From a bacterium (GTDB taxonomy: Bacteria > Bacteroidota > Ignavibacteria > Ignavibacteriales > Melioribacteraceae), in assembly GCA_027398005.1 (NCBI GenBank), contig DAHYUM010000006.1, forward strand, positions 1-38,314: a stretch of 38,314 bases of DNA. The letters are read 5' to 3'. The notes beneath the pieces were generated by a model, which was not told where the DNA came from, searched no databases, and worked only from the letters and a program-made list of their open reading frames with translations. Each line of letters opens with the position of its first letter. Position 1 is the first letter of the stretch. Made by a program: the position numbers and the translations under genes. Shown here piece after piece: positions 1 through 9,531 of the stretch.

Positions 1-1
1 G

Positions 2-868
2 GTTATTGATAAGAATACAGTTCTTGTGTCATCCAATGAAGTGCCGGAACCTGCGGCTGTAAGGTTTGCATTTACCAATACCGGGTCATCTAATTTATAT
101 AATTCGTACGACCTGCCCGCTTCTTCATTCAGAACCGATACTATCCGATTCTACAAACCGGACATTTTCATATCGGCATCGGTTAATAAATCAGCCGGCG
201 CGCTCGAAGTAAAACTCTCATCTGCCGATAAAAATGCGGTATTGCATTATACTACCGACGGGAGCGAGCCTGTTTTAAATTCTCCCGAATATAAAGAACC
301 GGTTCTGCTTTCAAATACGGCCGAACTGAATGCAAAGACATTCAGCGGAAAAACCCCATCCATTAACAGTCTTCAGCTTAAATTCGAAAAACACCTCGCA
401 TTCGGCAAACCGGTTGCATATAAGGAACCCTATTCCGCTAAATACGCCGCATCAAAAGAATATACTCTTACCGACGGCGTTAGGGGCGGAAATAATTTTA
501 ACGACGGATTCTGGCAGGGATTCCAGTCCGTTAATTTCGATGTTACTATAGACCTCGGCGCTCCTTTGGAAATTCACACCATAAGCGCGGGATTTTTAAG
601 GGCAATGGCATCGTGGATATTCCCTCCTAAAAAAGTTGAGTTCTACACATCGGATGATGGAATAAATTTCACCAAAAAATTTGAGATTGTTAATCCGGTT
701 CCAACCGGATACGGAGACGTTGCGCCTGAAACTTATACCGCCCCGCTGCAAAATACTACTGCCCGTTTTGTAAGGGTATTTGCCGAAAACCAGAATACAA
801 TACCGGAATGGCATCAGGGCAAAGGGGGCAAGGCCTGGCTTTTTGCTGATGAAATAATTGTTAAATAA
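2..868 (+). CDS. C-terminal part of a sialate O-acetylesterase-like (SGNH/DUF303) protein with chitobiase-like and F5/8 type C-like C-terminal domains (5' truncated by window edge)
   Basis: Frame is open from base 2 (VIDKNTVLVSSNEVPEPAAVRFAF...NLYNSYDLPASSFRTD). The 'vS..v..P.avRyaf...nLyn..gLPAs.FRTD' pattern is typical of sialate O-acetylesterase C-termini. It is followed by LHYTTDGSEP (chitobiase-like) and a discoidin-like module ending ...FVRVFAENQ...ADEIIVK. Confidence 0.72.
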   Translation, partial: VIDKNTVLVSSNEVPEPAAVRFAFTNTGSSNLYNSYDLPASSFRTDTIRFYKPDIFISASVNKSAGALEVKLSSADKNAVLHYTTDGSEPVLNSPEYKEPVLLSNTAELNAKTFSGKTPSINSLQLKFEKHLAFGKPVAYKEPYSAKYAASKEYTLTDGVRGGNNFNDGFWQGFQSVNFDVTIDLGAPLEIHTISAGFLRAMASWIFPPKKVEFYTSDDGINFTKKFEIVNPVPTGYGDVAPETYTAPLQNTTARFVRVFAENQNTIPEWHQGKGGKAWLFADEIIVK

Positions 869-879
869 TAAACGGACCG

Positions 880-3819
880 ATGATGAAAAAGCATTTTTTA
901 TTAATTTATTTTTTGATTCTATTTATTGCCTCGGGCACTATAACGGCACAGAGGGAAAAATTACTAATGGATTTCGGGTGGAAATTCCATCTCGGCAACG
1001 CCGCATCCCCCAAAGAGGATTTCGATTACGGCCTGGGGGCTATCTTCGCAAAAGCAGGTTCGGCCGTAGGCGCTATTAAGCCTTCGTTCGACGATTCCCA
1101 ATGGCGGAATGTTGACCTGCCGCACGATTGGGCAGTAGAACTGGGATTCGTAAATATTAAAGATGAAGATGTAATGAGCCACGGCTATAAACCGGTAGGC
1201 AGACAGTTCCCCGAATCTACAATAGGATGGTACAGAAAAACATTTATAATTCCGATTGAGCAGAAAGGGAGCCGTTTCACAATTAAATTCGACGGGGTTT
1301 TCAGGGACTGCAATGTATGGCTTAATGAGAATTTCATCGGAAGGAATTTAAGCGGCTATAACGAATTTTCTTTTGATGTAACCGATTATATACAGTACGG
1401 AAGAAAGAATGTTCTTGTAGTGCGTGTGGACGCAAGCCAGTACGAAGGGTGGTTTTATGAGGGAGCCGGCATTTACAGGCATGTATGGCTTATAAGGAAC
1501 AATCCTCTTAACATACCCGAATACGGCATTTTTGTAAAAACCGGGGTAAACGGCAAAGCGGCCGATGTAAGCATTGATACTAAAGTTGCCAACCTTTCCG
1601 GTGAAAAGGAAAAGTTCTCAATTATAACCTCCATTTTAGATAAAAGCGGAAAGACTGTCGCCTCGGTCAAGACCGGCGGTCTAGCTCTCTCCTCTTTCGA
1701 ATCGGCTGGAACAGCGCAGAAAATCAAATTCAGCAATCCGCACCTCTGGTCGCTTGAAGACCCTTATCTATATAAACTCGTTTCGGTAATAGATAAAAAC
1801 GGCAAGACGATTGACCGGAGGGAAACCGAATTCGGCATCCGCACAATTAAATTCGATAAGGATAAGGGTTTCTTTCTCAACGGCAAACATGTTAAAATTA
1901 AAGGGGTCTGCGACCATCAGGACCACGCCGGCGTAGGTTCGGCTTTGCCGGACAGGCTTCAGTATTTCAGGATAGAGAAGCTTAAAGAGATGGGGGTAAA
2001 TGCATACCGCACAAGCCACAATCCCCCGACAACCGAACTTCTTGAAGCATGCGACAGGCTCGGGATGCTGGTGCTTGACGAAAACCGGCTTATGGGCAGC
2101 ACTCCCGAATTTATTAAACAGTTTGAAGGATTGATATTAAGGGATAGGAACCATCCATCGGTTATTGCATGGTCTATCGGCAACGAGGAATTTGCAATAC
2201 ATAATACACCAATAGGAAAAAACATTGCCGCCTCCCTTTTGCGTGTTCAGGAAAAGCTTGACCCTACAAGGCTTGCAACTTACGCAGGCAATAATGGCAA
2301 CTCATTCGAAGGGATTAACGAGATTATTCCTATACGCGGTTTTAATTATATGAACATAGCCAACATAGATAAATACAGAAAAGACCACCCGGACCAGATT
2401 CTTTGGGGCAGCGAAGAAGCAAGCACCCTTTGCACGCGGGGCATATTTGCCAACGATACCGCCAAAGGATATGTGAGCGACTACGATATAAACATACCCG
2501 GATGGGGCAGCCGCGCTGAAAACTGGTGGAAGTTCTATGATGCGCGCGAATGGCTTGCAGGCGCATTCGTATGGACAGGCTTCGATTACAGGGGCGAACC
2601 TACCCCCTATTCATGGCCCTGCATTAATTCTCATTTCGGAATTATGGATGTATGCGGCTTTCCTAAAACTAATTATTACTACTACCAGTCATGGTGGACC
2701 GGCAAGGATGTACTTCATATAGCCCCCCATTGGAACTGGCCAGGTATGGAAGGGAAAAACATTAAAGTATGGATTAATACCAACTGCGAAAATGTTGAAC
2801 TCTTTCTTAACGGCAAAAGCCTGGGCAAAAAGAATGTAGAAAAGAATTCGCATCTTGAATGGGATGTTGCATACGAACCGGGCACTCTTGAAGCGCGCGG
2901 CATTAAAAACGGAAGAACCATTACTTCCAAAGTTGAAACAACCGGCAGGCCGGAGCGCATTATTCTTACACCCGACAGGAACAGCATTAATGCAGACGGC
3001 GAAGATCTTTCAATTATAACCGTAACCGCACTCGATAAAAAAGGAAGGGAAGTCCCCGATGCATCGAACTTCATCCGCTTTGAGGTTGAAGGAGAAGGAA
3101 AGATAATAGGGGTTGGCAACGGAGACCCCAGCTGCCACGAACCGGATAAGCACCTCGACGGCAATTATTCCCGCAGTTTATTCAGCGGCAAATGCCAGGT
3201 TATAATACAGTCCTCTAAAATGCCCGGTACAATTAAGGTTAAGGCGTTTTCAGACGGACTTGAAAGCGGAAGCACGGTAATAAATTCAAATCCGGCGCCT
3301 GTCCGGCCCGTTGTAGGCACGTTAAATTCAAACCTGATTAAACACCTCGCCTTAAACAAGCATGTAAAATATTTAAGCACTTATAACGATAAATATTCGG
3401 CCGGAGGAAACGGCGCGCTTACAGACGGCCTTGCAGGCACTAAGGATTACCTTGACGGGCAGTGGCAGGGATTTGAAAAAGTAAATCCGGCATATATTAT
3501 CGATCTCGGCTCGGTGATGGAAATTAAAAAAGTAGAAACCGGATTTCTGCAGGATATTAATTCATGGATATTCCTTCCTTCAAAAGTAAGCTATTCCTTT
3601 TCGGAAGAGGGAAAAGATTTCAGCACTCCCGTTGTAATTAAGAACAACATTCCGCTTGACGAGCAGGGACAGTTAATTAAGAAATTCATCTACAGCAGTG
3701 CTCCGTTCAAAACCCGTTTCATTAAAGTGGAAGCTGAAAACATAGGCTTCTGTCCCCCATGGCATAAAGGCAAAGGGGGCTGGGCGTGGGTTTTTGCCGA
3801 TGAAACCGTTGTAGAGTAA
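880..3819 (+). CDS. GH2 family beta-galactosidase-like glycoside hydrolase, secreted, with C-terminal F5/8C-like module
   Basis: Signal peptide; GH2 sugar-binding domain (GWYRKTFIIP...FDGVFRDCNVWLNENFIGRN); acid/base motif SIGNEE; WGSEEAST and GAFVWTGFDYRGEPTPY motifs; discoidin-like C-terminus. Confidence 0.92.
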   Translation: MMKKHFLLIYFLILFIASGTITAQREKLLMDFGWKFHLGNAASPKEDFDYGLGAIFAKAGSAVGAIKPSFDDSQWRNVDLPHDWAVELGFVNIKDEDVMSHGYKPVGRQFPESTIGWYRKTFIIPIEQKGSRFTIKFDGVFRDCNVWLNENFIGRNLSGYNEFSFDVTDYIQYGRKNVLVVRVDASQYEGWFYEGAGIYRHVWLIRNNPLNIPEYGIFVKTGVNGKAADVSIDTKVANLSGEKEKFSIITSILDKSGKTVASVKTGGLALSSFESAGTAQKIKFSNPHLWSLEDPYLYKLVSVIDKNGKTIDRRETEFGIRTIKFDKDKGFFLNGKHVKIKGVCDHQDHAGVGSALPDRLQYFRIEKLKEMGVNAYRTSHNPPTTELLEACDRLGMLVLDENRLMGSTPEFIKQFEGLILRDRNHPSVIAWSIGNEEFAIHNTPIGKNIAASLLRVQEKLDPTRLATYAGNNGNSFEGINEIIPIRGFNYMNIANIDKYRKDHPDQILWGSEEASTLCTRGIFANDTAKGYVSDYDINIPGWGSRAENWWKFYDAREWLAGAFVWTGFDYRGEPTPYSWPCINSHFGIMDVCGFPKTNYYYYQSWWTGKDVLHIAPHWNWPGMEGKNIKVWINTNCENVELFLNGKSLGKKNVEKNSHLEWDVAYEPGTLEARGIKNGRTITSKVETTGRPERIILTPDRNSINADGEDLSIITVTALDKKGREVPDASNFIRFEVEGEGKIIGVGNGDPSCHEPDKHLDGNYSRSLFSGKCQVIIQSSKMPGTIKVKAFSDGLESGSTVINSNPAPVRPVVGTLNSNLIKHLALNKHVKYLSTYNDKYSAGGNGALTDGLAGTKDYLDGQWQGFEKVNPAYIIDLGSVMEIKKVETGFLQDINSWIFLPSKVSYSFSEEGKDFSTPVVIKNNIPLDEQGQLIKKFIYSSAPFKTRFIKVEAENIGFCPPWHKGKGGWAWVFADETVVE

Positions 3820-3859
3820 AATAAATCAAGCCGATAATATTCAAATTCTAATCATTAAT

Positions 3860-3888
3860 AAGAAAGATTGCCCCGGGCAATCTTTCTT
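3860..3888 (+). terminator. Hairpin AAGAAAGATTGC-CCCGG-GCAATCTTTCTT downstream of GH2
   Basis: Near-perfect inverted repeat in the intergenic gap after the GH2 stop; T-rich 3' side. Confidence 0.6.
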
Positions 3889-4001
3889 GTATTATTACCT
3901 TCATAATTATAACTTATATATACGTAATTCATTACCGCTTACTATTATTTATGCGGCGGATATACGGGGGCAAAGTTTTATTAATTAATCCGGAGTTCTA
4001 A

Positions 4002-6719
4002 ATGAATTTATTTTTTACCAATAAGATAAGAATGGCTGTTCTTACGGCCCTTCTATTTGTATTCAACATTGCATACGCGCAGAATGTAATCCAAAGCACA
4101 CCTGCCGAACAGCGTATGAAGATGTATGAAAACCATATTAAGCTTGTAAAGGAATCCCCTTTCGGCAGTTTCAAATGGCAGTTCCTGGGCCCTACAAACA
4201 TAAGCGGCCGTATGACCGACGTAGCGGTTGTAACACCGCGCGGCAAAAACTATACAATTTATGTAGCCGGTGCAACCGGGGGCGTATGGAAAACTGACAA
4301 CGACGGAACCTCGTGGGAACCGGTATTCGAAAACGCCCCCTCAACTTCCATAGGCGATGTTACTCTCGCTCCTTCCAATCAGAATATAGTTTGGATTGGA
4401 ACAGGCGAAGCCAATATATTCCGCAGTTCAAATGCCGGAGCGGGGGTATATAAATCCACAGACGCCGGCAAGACATGGAAACACATGGGGCTTGTTAACA
4501 CATACACAATTCCAAGAATTGTAATTCACCCGACAAATCCGGATATAGTTTACGTAGCGGCATCGGGCGCGGAATGGACATACAATAAAGACCGCGGGGT
4601 TTATAAAACCACCGACGGCGGAAAGACATGGGAAAAAATATTCTACAAGAATGAAAAGACCGGCGTAATTGATATGGTTATGGATCCGAAAGACCCGAAC
4701 ACTATTTATATTGCCACATGGCAGCGCATAAGAAATAAATGGAACGACCCCAGAACCGAACCGGGCTATACGGGAAGCTCGATATACAAAACCGTTGACG
4801 GTGGAAAGAACTGGACCGAAATTACCAACGGCCTGCCCCAGCCCGATTACCGCGGAAGAATAGGAATTGATGTTGCCGCTTCGAATCCGAATGTTGTTTA
4901 TGCATTCATAGATAATTATAAAATAATAAAGGAAAACAAAGACCCCGAAAACGTTGATGCTTACGGACGCCCGAGAGGAGGCACAATTAAAGGCGCAACC
5001 GTTTACAGATCGGACGATAAAGGAAAGAGCTGGAAACAGGTAAGCGAAGATTCACAATTTATGGAGGGATTATCAGCAACATACGGATGGGTATTCGGAC
5101 AGTTACGAGTTGACCCGAATGACGAAAATAAAGTATTCATTATGGGGCTCGGGCTTAATATCTCGCGCGACGGTGGAAAGACCTTCAAGCACATGGGAAA
5201 TTTCCATTCCGATAACCACGGTTTATGGATTGACCCGGCAAATTCAAATTTTATGGTGAATGTTAACGACGGCGGAATTGCACTTACATACGACGGCGGC
5301 GAAAACTGGCGCGATTTTACGGATAATCTTCCTCTCGTCCAGTTCTTTAATATTGCGGCCGACCAGGGGGACCCGATTCATATTTACGGCTCTATTCAGG
5401 ACCATGGCAGCTTCCGCGCAATTGTCGATTTAAGCAGAGGCAAAGATAATATTCCGGCACAGAAATTTGAAAGGGCTCCCGGATGGGAAGGAAGCATTCA
5501 TCAAATCGATCCTACAAATCCAGATATTGTTTACGCCGCTAGCTTCTACGGCTCCCTTTCACGCACTAATATGAAAACCGGCGAATCGAAAGATATTATG
5601 CCTAAAGCCGCTAAGGGAGAACCTGCTTTAAGGGGACAGTGGCTCGCCCCTCATATTATTTCTCCACACAATACCAAAACTCTCTATATGGGATTCCAGT
5701 ATTTATTTAAATCTACCGACCGTGGAGATACATGGACTAAAATAAGTCCCGACTTAACCTACAACGATCCGAACAAATCGGGAGATATTCCATACCAGAC
5801 AATATTCTCAATCAGCGAATCCCCCATTATACCCGGTTTAATTTTCGTTGGCACCGATGACGGAAGAGTTCACGTTACAAAAGATGACGGAAAGAACTGG
5901 AAGGAAATTGTTAAAGGATTGCCCTACGGGAAATGGGTATCGGAACTGGTAGCATCGCAGTACGACGCTAACACCGTTTATATGTCGCAGAACGGTAAGA
6001 GGGATGATGATTTCGCCCCCTACCTATGGAAATCGACCGACTGCGGAGAAACATGGACAAGCATTGTAAACAACCTGCCAACCGGTCCTATAAACGTTAT
6101 TAAGGAAGACCCGCAGAATCCGGATATATTATATGTAGGGAACGATTTCGGCGTGTATGTTTCATTCAACAAAGGTGAAAGCTGGCATTCGCTTCAGGCA
6201 AATCTGCCTACAACATACGTACACGACCTTGTAGTGCATCCGAGAGAAAACTTATTAATTATCGGCACTCACGGAAGAGGCGCATGGGCAATGGATATAG
6301 CTCCTCTGCAGAGTGTTGACGAAAAATTCCTTGCTAAAGACCTTGCACCTGTAGGCACACAATTCGAATCGTCACTGCCGCAGGGTAGAAGAGGGAGATT
6401 CTTCCGTTCATCCCCCGCCCGATTCTCTTTCTATACGAAAGAAGAAGGGGAAGTTAATGCCGGAATATTTGATGCGGCCGGAAAGAAAATAAAGGAACTT
6501 AAAATTAAAGCAGGCAAGGGATTTAACTTCGGCACCTGGGATATGACTGCGGGAACCGACGGTAAAACTCTTGTTGAACCGGGCACATATAAGATTAATA
6601 TTTCAAAAGGAAATGCGGCCGTAACAATTAATATGACAGTTAAGAAAGCCCCATCCATTCAGCGGAGTGAAGAAGAAACCGAAGAAATGGAAGAAATGGG
6701 GGGAGTTTCGGTAATGTAG
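4002..6719 (+). CDS. Secreted BNR/VPS10 (sortilin-like) beta-propeller glycosyl hydrolase-like protein
   Basis: Signal peptide plus repeated Asp-box-like motifs (YKSTDAGKTWK, YKTTDGGKTWE, YKTVDGGKNWT, YRSDDKGKSWK, ISRDGGKTFK, FKSTDRGDTWT, VTKDDGKNWK, WKSTDCGETWT, VSFNKGESWH). Confidence 0.85.
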   Translation: MNLFFTNKIRMAVLTALLFVFNIAYAQNVIQSTPAEQRMKMYENHIKLVKESPFGSFKWQFLGPTNISGRMTDVAVVTPRGKNYTIYVAGATGGVWKTDNDGTSWEPVFENAPSTSIGDVTLAPSNQNIVWIGTGEANIFRSSNAGAGVYKSTDAGKTWKHMGLVNTYTIPRIVIHPTNPDIVYVAASGAEWTYNKDRGVYKTTDGGKTWEKIFYKNEKTGVIDMVMDPKDPNTIYIATWQRIRNKWNDPRTEPGYTGSSIYKTVDGGKNWTEITNGLPQPDYRGRIGIDVAASNPNVVYAFIDNYKIIKENKDPENVDAYGRPRGGTIKGATVYRSDDKGKSWKQVSEDSQFMEGLSATYGWVFGQLRVDPNDENKVFIMGLGLNISRDGGKTFKHMGNFHSDNHGLWIDPANSNFMVNVNDGGIALTYDGGENWRDFTDNLPLVQFFNIAADQGDPIHIYGSIQDHGSFRAIVDLSRGKDNIPAQKFERAPGWEGSIHQIDPTNPDIVYAASFYGSLSRTNMKTGESKDIMPKAAKGEPALRGQWLAPHIISPHNTKTLYMGFQYLFKSTDRGDTWTKISPDLTYNDPNKSGDIPYQTIFSISESPIIPGLIFVGTDDGRVHVTKDDGKNWKEIVKGLPYGKWVSELVASQYDANTVYMSQNGKRDDDFAPYLWKSTDCGETWTSIVNNLPTGPINVIKEDPQNPDILYVGNDFGVYVSFNKGESWHSLQANLPTTYVHDLVVHPRENLLIIGTHGRGAWAMDIAPLQSVDEKFLAKDLAPVGTQFESSLPQGRRGRFFRSSPARFSFYTKEEGEVNAGIFDAAGKKIKELKIKAGKGFNFGTWDMTAGTDGKTLVEPGTYKINISKGNAAVTINMTVKKAPSIQRSEEETEEMEEMGGVSVM

Positions 6720-6737
6720 TTAAAAAGTATTTTGTTA

Positions 6738-6766
6738 AAGCCGCCTCTTAAGGGCGGCTTTTTTAT
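6738..6766 (+). terminator. Rho-independent terminator (AAAGCCGCC-TCTTAA-GGGCGGCTTTTTT)
   Basis: GC-rich hairpin followed by a T run, 19 nt after the stop codon. Confidence 0.9.
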
Positions 6767-7254
6767 GCAAAAAAAGTTGTTAAGACCTAGTATCTTTTTA
6801 ACTCAAACCATTCAAAAAACCCTTATTATGCCCCATTTTCGCAATATTATTCGGACATATTGTAAACTTTAAAAAATATATTAATCAATTTTAATAGAAA
6901 TTATACTTCAATGTCCTTATTTTAATTATGTGATTTTATTATTGTATGCGGTTATGGCAAGGCACAGGAAAACAATGGAGCGGAAAAAGGCAGGAACAGA
7001 GAGATTGATTTTTTTACCTGCCCGTTTAAAGAACTTATTTGAATTCTTTTCTTCAAATATCCGGGAAGAAATTCCATTCTTTTTTTCATATCATAAAAAC
7101 ATCTCCTCCCCTGCGTGCAATCCTAATGCCAATGCTCCCGCGTTCAACAAATAAAAATCTTCCGGCGGATGAATAATCCGGACGGATAATTTAAAGCCGG
7201 CTTATACCGGCGCAGAATAAGAGAATGAATTAATTTCAATTTTACGGATGTGTT

Positions 7255-7605
7255 ATGAATGTGTTTACTTTGATTCTTTATATGTACGCTATTGCCGCGG
7301 CAATCTCATTCTTTGTAGCCCTTATAATTCACGCCATCTATTTTGTAATTAAAATTATGGAAAAACAGAAATCGGGCAAAAACGAGCCGATGCCTCTTTC
7401 GGCCGCTAACTTTAAGGAGGTTCAAACCGAGGCCGCTTTAATGGAAAACGAAGGGGAAGTTATGGCCGCTATTGCTATGGCTCTGTTCCTTCATTCAAAG
7501 GACCTTCACGACGAGGAGACTTTGAAACTTACAATTAAAAAATCGGCGAGGCCATATTCACCTTGGAGCTCTAAGATTTACGGACTAAATATTTACAAAC
7601 GCTAA
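7255..7605 (+). CDS. OadG-like (sodium pump decarboxylase gamma subunit) small membrane protein
   Basis: N-terminal single TM segment, hydrophilic C-terminal part, located 22 nt upstream of an OadB-like gene; 'EGEVMAAIAMALFLHSKDLHDEE' resembles OadG-associated sequences. Confidence 0.65.
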   Translation: MNVFTLILYMYAIAAAISFFVALIIHAIYFVIKIMEKQKSGKNEPMPLSAANFKEVQTEAALMENEGEVMAAIAMALFLHSKDLHDEETLKLTIKKSARPYSPWSSKIYGLNIYKR

Positions 7606-7627
7606 ACGGAAAATGTAAAGGCTTCTT

Positions 7628-8848
7628 ATGGAAATGAAAGATATTATGAATTTATTTCAGGGGGTTTCAACCCTGCTCAGTTCGGGACCAGCAGTATTAT
7701 TTACGCGAATCGGCCTAATGCTTTTAGGAATGCTTCTTGTGTATCTTGGAAAGAAAGGTGTATTGGAACCTCTTCTTATGATCCCGCTCGGAATTGGAAT
7801 GGCGGCAATTAATGCCGGAATCTTATTCATGCCCAACGGCTCTATGGGCAATTTATTTCTCGATCCTCTCGTATCTAAACCGGATGACCTGATAAATATT
7901 CTGCAGATTAATTTCCTGCAGCCTATTTATACCTATACATTCAGCAACGGACTGATTGCCTGCTTCGTATTTATGGGCATCGGAGTTCTGCTGGATGTAA
8001 GCTTTCTTATTGCCCGCCCCTACTTGAGCATGTTCCTCGCACTCTGCGCTGAACTTGGCACTTTCTTAACCGTGCCTATTGCTATGGCATTGGGACTCAA
8101 TATAAAGGACGCGGCTTCTATTGCAATGGTTGGAGGGGCCGATGGGCCTATGGTGCTATTCACTTCACTTGCCCTTTCTAAGGAGCTTTTTGTGCCGATT
8201 ACCGTGGTGGCATATCTTTATCTGGGACTCACATACGGAGGATATCCCTATTTAATTAAACTCCTCGTGCCCAAAAGAATAAGGGGAATTGCCCACGAGC
8301 CGAGGAAAAACGTTAAAAAAGTAACTGCCGGACAGAAACTCGCTTTTTCGGTAGTTGCGTGCACAGTACTCTGCCTTCTATTTCCGGTCGCGGCTCCATT
8401 ATTCCTTTCCCTGTTCGTAGGAGTGGCAATACGCGAAAGCGGATTGACTCATTTAATCGATTTTATTGGCGGTCCGTTATTGTACGGCTCTACATTCTTC
8501 CTAGGACTTCTTTTGGGAGTTCTCTGCGATGCCCACCTGCTTCTCGATCCGAAAATTCTGCTTCTTCTTGTCCTCGGTATCGTTTCCCTCCTTCTTTCGG
8601 CTATTGGCGGACTTATAGGAGGCTACATTATGTACTTTATTACAAGGGGCAAGTTTAATCCGGTTGTTGGTATTGCGGGCGTAAGTTGTGTGCCTACAAC
8701 CGCAAAGGTGGCGCAGAAATCGGTAAGCGCGGTAAATCCGAAAGCGCTTATTCTTCCCGAGGCAATCGGAGCCAATATTAGCGGCGTTATTACAACGGCT
8801 ATTATTGCCGGCATTTATATTACTATTATACCTATGTTCTTTAAATAA
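7628..8848 (+). CDS. oadB: Sodium ion-translocating decarboxylase beta subunit (OadB/GcdB/MmdB family)
   Basis: Polytopic membrane protein with the family motifs GGADGPMVLFTSLAL (OadB 'GGADGP') and NPVVGIAGVSCVPTTAKVAQK...ANISGVITTAIIAGIY. Confidence 0.92.
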   Translation: MEMKDIMNLFQGVSTLLSSGPAVLFTRIGLMLLGMLLVYLGKKGVLEPLLMIPLGIGMAAINAGILFMPNGSMGNLFLDPLVSKPDDLINILQINFLQPIYTYTFSNGLIACFVFMGIGVLLDVSFLIARPYLSMFLALCAELGTFLTVPIAMALGLNIKDAASIAMVGGADGPMVLFTSLALSKELFVPITVVAYLYLGLTYGGYPYLIKLLVPKRIRGIAHEPRKNVKKVTAGQKLAFSVVACTVLCLLFPVAAPLFLSLFVGVAIRESGLTHLIDFIGGPLLYGSTFFLGLLLGVLCDAHLLLDPKILLLLVLGIVSLLLSAIGGLIGGYIMYFITRGKFNPVVGIAGVSCVPTTAKVAQKSVSAVNPKALILPEAIGANISGVITTAIIAGIYITIIPMFFK

Positions 8849-8867
8849 TAGGGTTAAAACTGTTTTT

Positions 8868-8906
8868 AAGCCGCTCATATTCGTTATGAAGCGGCTTTTT
8901 TATTTT
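8868..8906 (+). terminator. Rho-independent terminator (AAGCCGCTCATA...TATGAAGCGGCTTTTTT)
   Basis: Hairpin with T-tract directly after the oadB stop. Confidence 0.88.
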
Positions 8907-8966
8907 ATTTCTCACTTCTCTTTTTGTAAATTAAGACTAATTGAAAAACCGCATAAGGATTTATTT

Positions 8967-9482
8967 ATGAAAACCAGATTGCTCCTTTTCTTTGCCGTAA
9001 TCTTTTTAACCGCTCAGGCTTTCAGCGCGCAGACTAAAATGAAAACCATTGAGGAAAAAGAAGGGGGATTTTCATACAGCGTTCCTGCTTCATGGTCAAT
9101 CGGACAAATTGAAGGAATGCAGTTCCAGATTGCACGCGATAAACCGGTTAACGGCTTCGCTGCCAATATTAATGTACTGCAGGAAAAAAACAATTATAAA
9201 TTCGACGATTATGTTAAGCTTAATATTAAACAGCTTACCGAATATATGAGCGACTATAAAGAACTGGATACCGATAATTTTACCACATCAGCGGGATTAA
9301 AAGGGAAACGACATATCTGTTCCGATAAGCAGGTGGGCAAAAACCTTATTCAGGTGTTTTATTTTCTTGAGGGGAAGGATAAAACAAAGACAATAGTAAC
9401 CGGCTCGTGCCTGGCAGAAACAAGGGATAAGTATGTTCCCCTTTTCGATGAAATCGCTAAATCGTTCAAGGTTATTAAGTAA
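8967..9482 (+). CDS. Small secreted PsbP/DUF1795-like protein
   Basis: ATG at 8967 gives a clean signal peptide (MKTRLLLFFAVIFLTAQAFSAQ); the ORF-track start at 8805 overlaps the oadB end and the terminator. Pattern 'GGFSYSVPASWSIGQIEGMQFQIARD...ITGSCLAETRDKYVPLFDEIAKSFKVIK' resembles PsbP-like/DUF1795 folds. Confidence 0.7.
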   Translation: MKTRLLLFFAVIFLTAQAFSAQTKMKTIEEKEGGFSYSVPASWSIGQIEGMQFQIARDKPVNGFAANINVLQEKNNYKFDDYVKLNIKQLTEYMSDYKELDTDNFTTSAGLKGKRHICSDKQVGKNLIQVFYFLEGKDKTKTIVTGSCLAETRDKYVPLFDEIAKSFKVIK

Positions 9483-9508
9483 ATTCCACAGCTATAAATG
9501 AATTTTCA

Positions 9509-9531
9509 CAGCAGGGGCATTGCCCCTGCTG
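9509..9531 (+). terminator. Hairpin CAGCAGGGGCATTGCCCCTGCTG
   Basis: Perfect palindromic stem shortly downstream of the 9482 stop. Confidence 0.7.

Noticed and set aside
6930-7154. 74-aa ORF between the BNR protein and OadG-like gene
   Set aside because: No ribosome-binding context or recognisable features; low-complexity AT-rich sequence, probably noncoding.
7196-7211. Small hairpin GCCGG-CTTATA-CCGGC upstream of the OadG-like gene as a riboswitch
   Set aside because: Only a 5-bp stem; no recognisable aptamer structure, so a riboswitch cannot be supported.
8805-8966. N-terminal extension of the DUF1795-like ORF from 8805
   Set aside because: Overlaps the oadB 3' end and its terminator; the internal ATG at 8967 gives a proper signal peptide.
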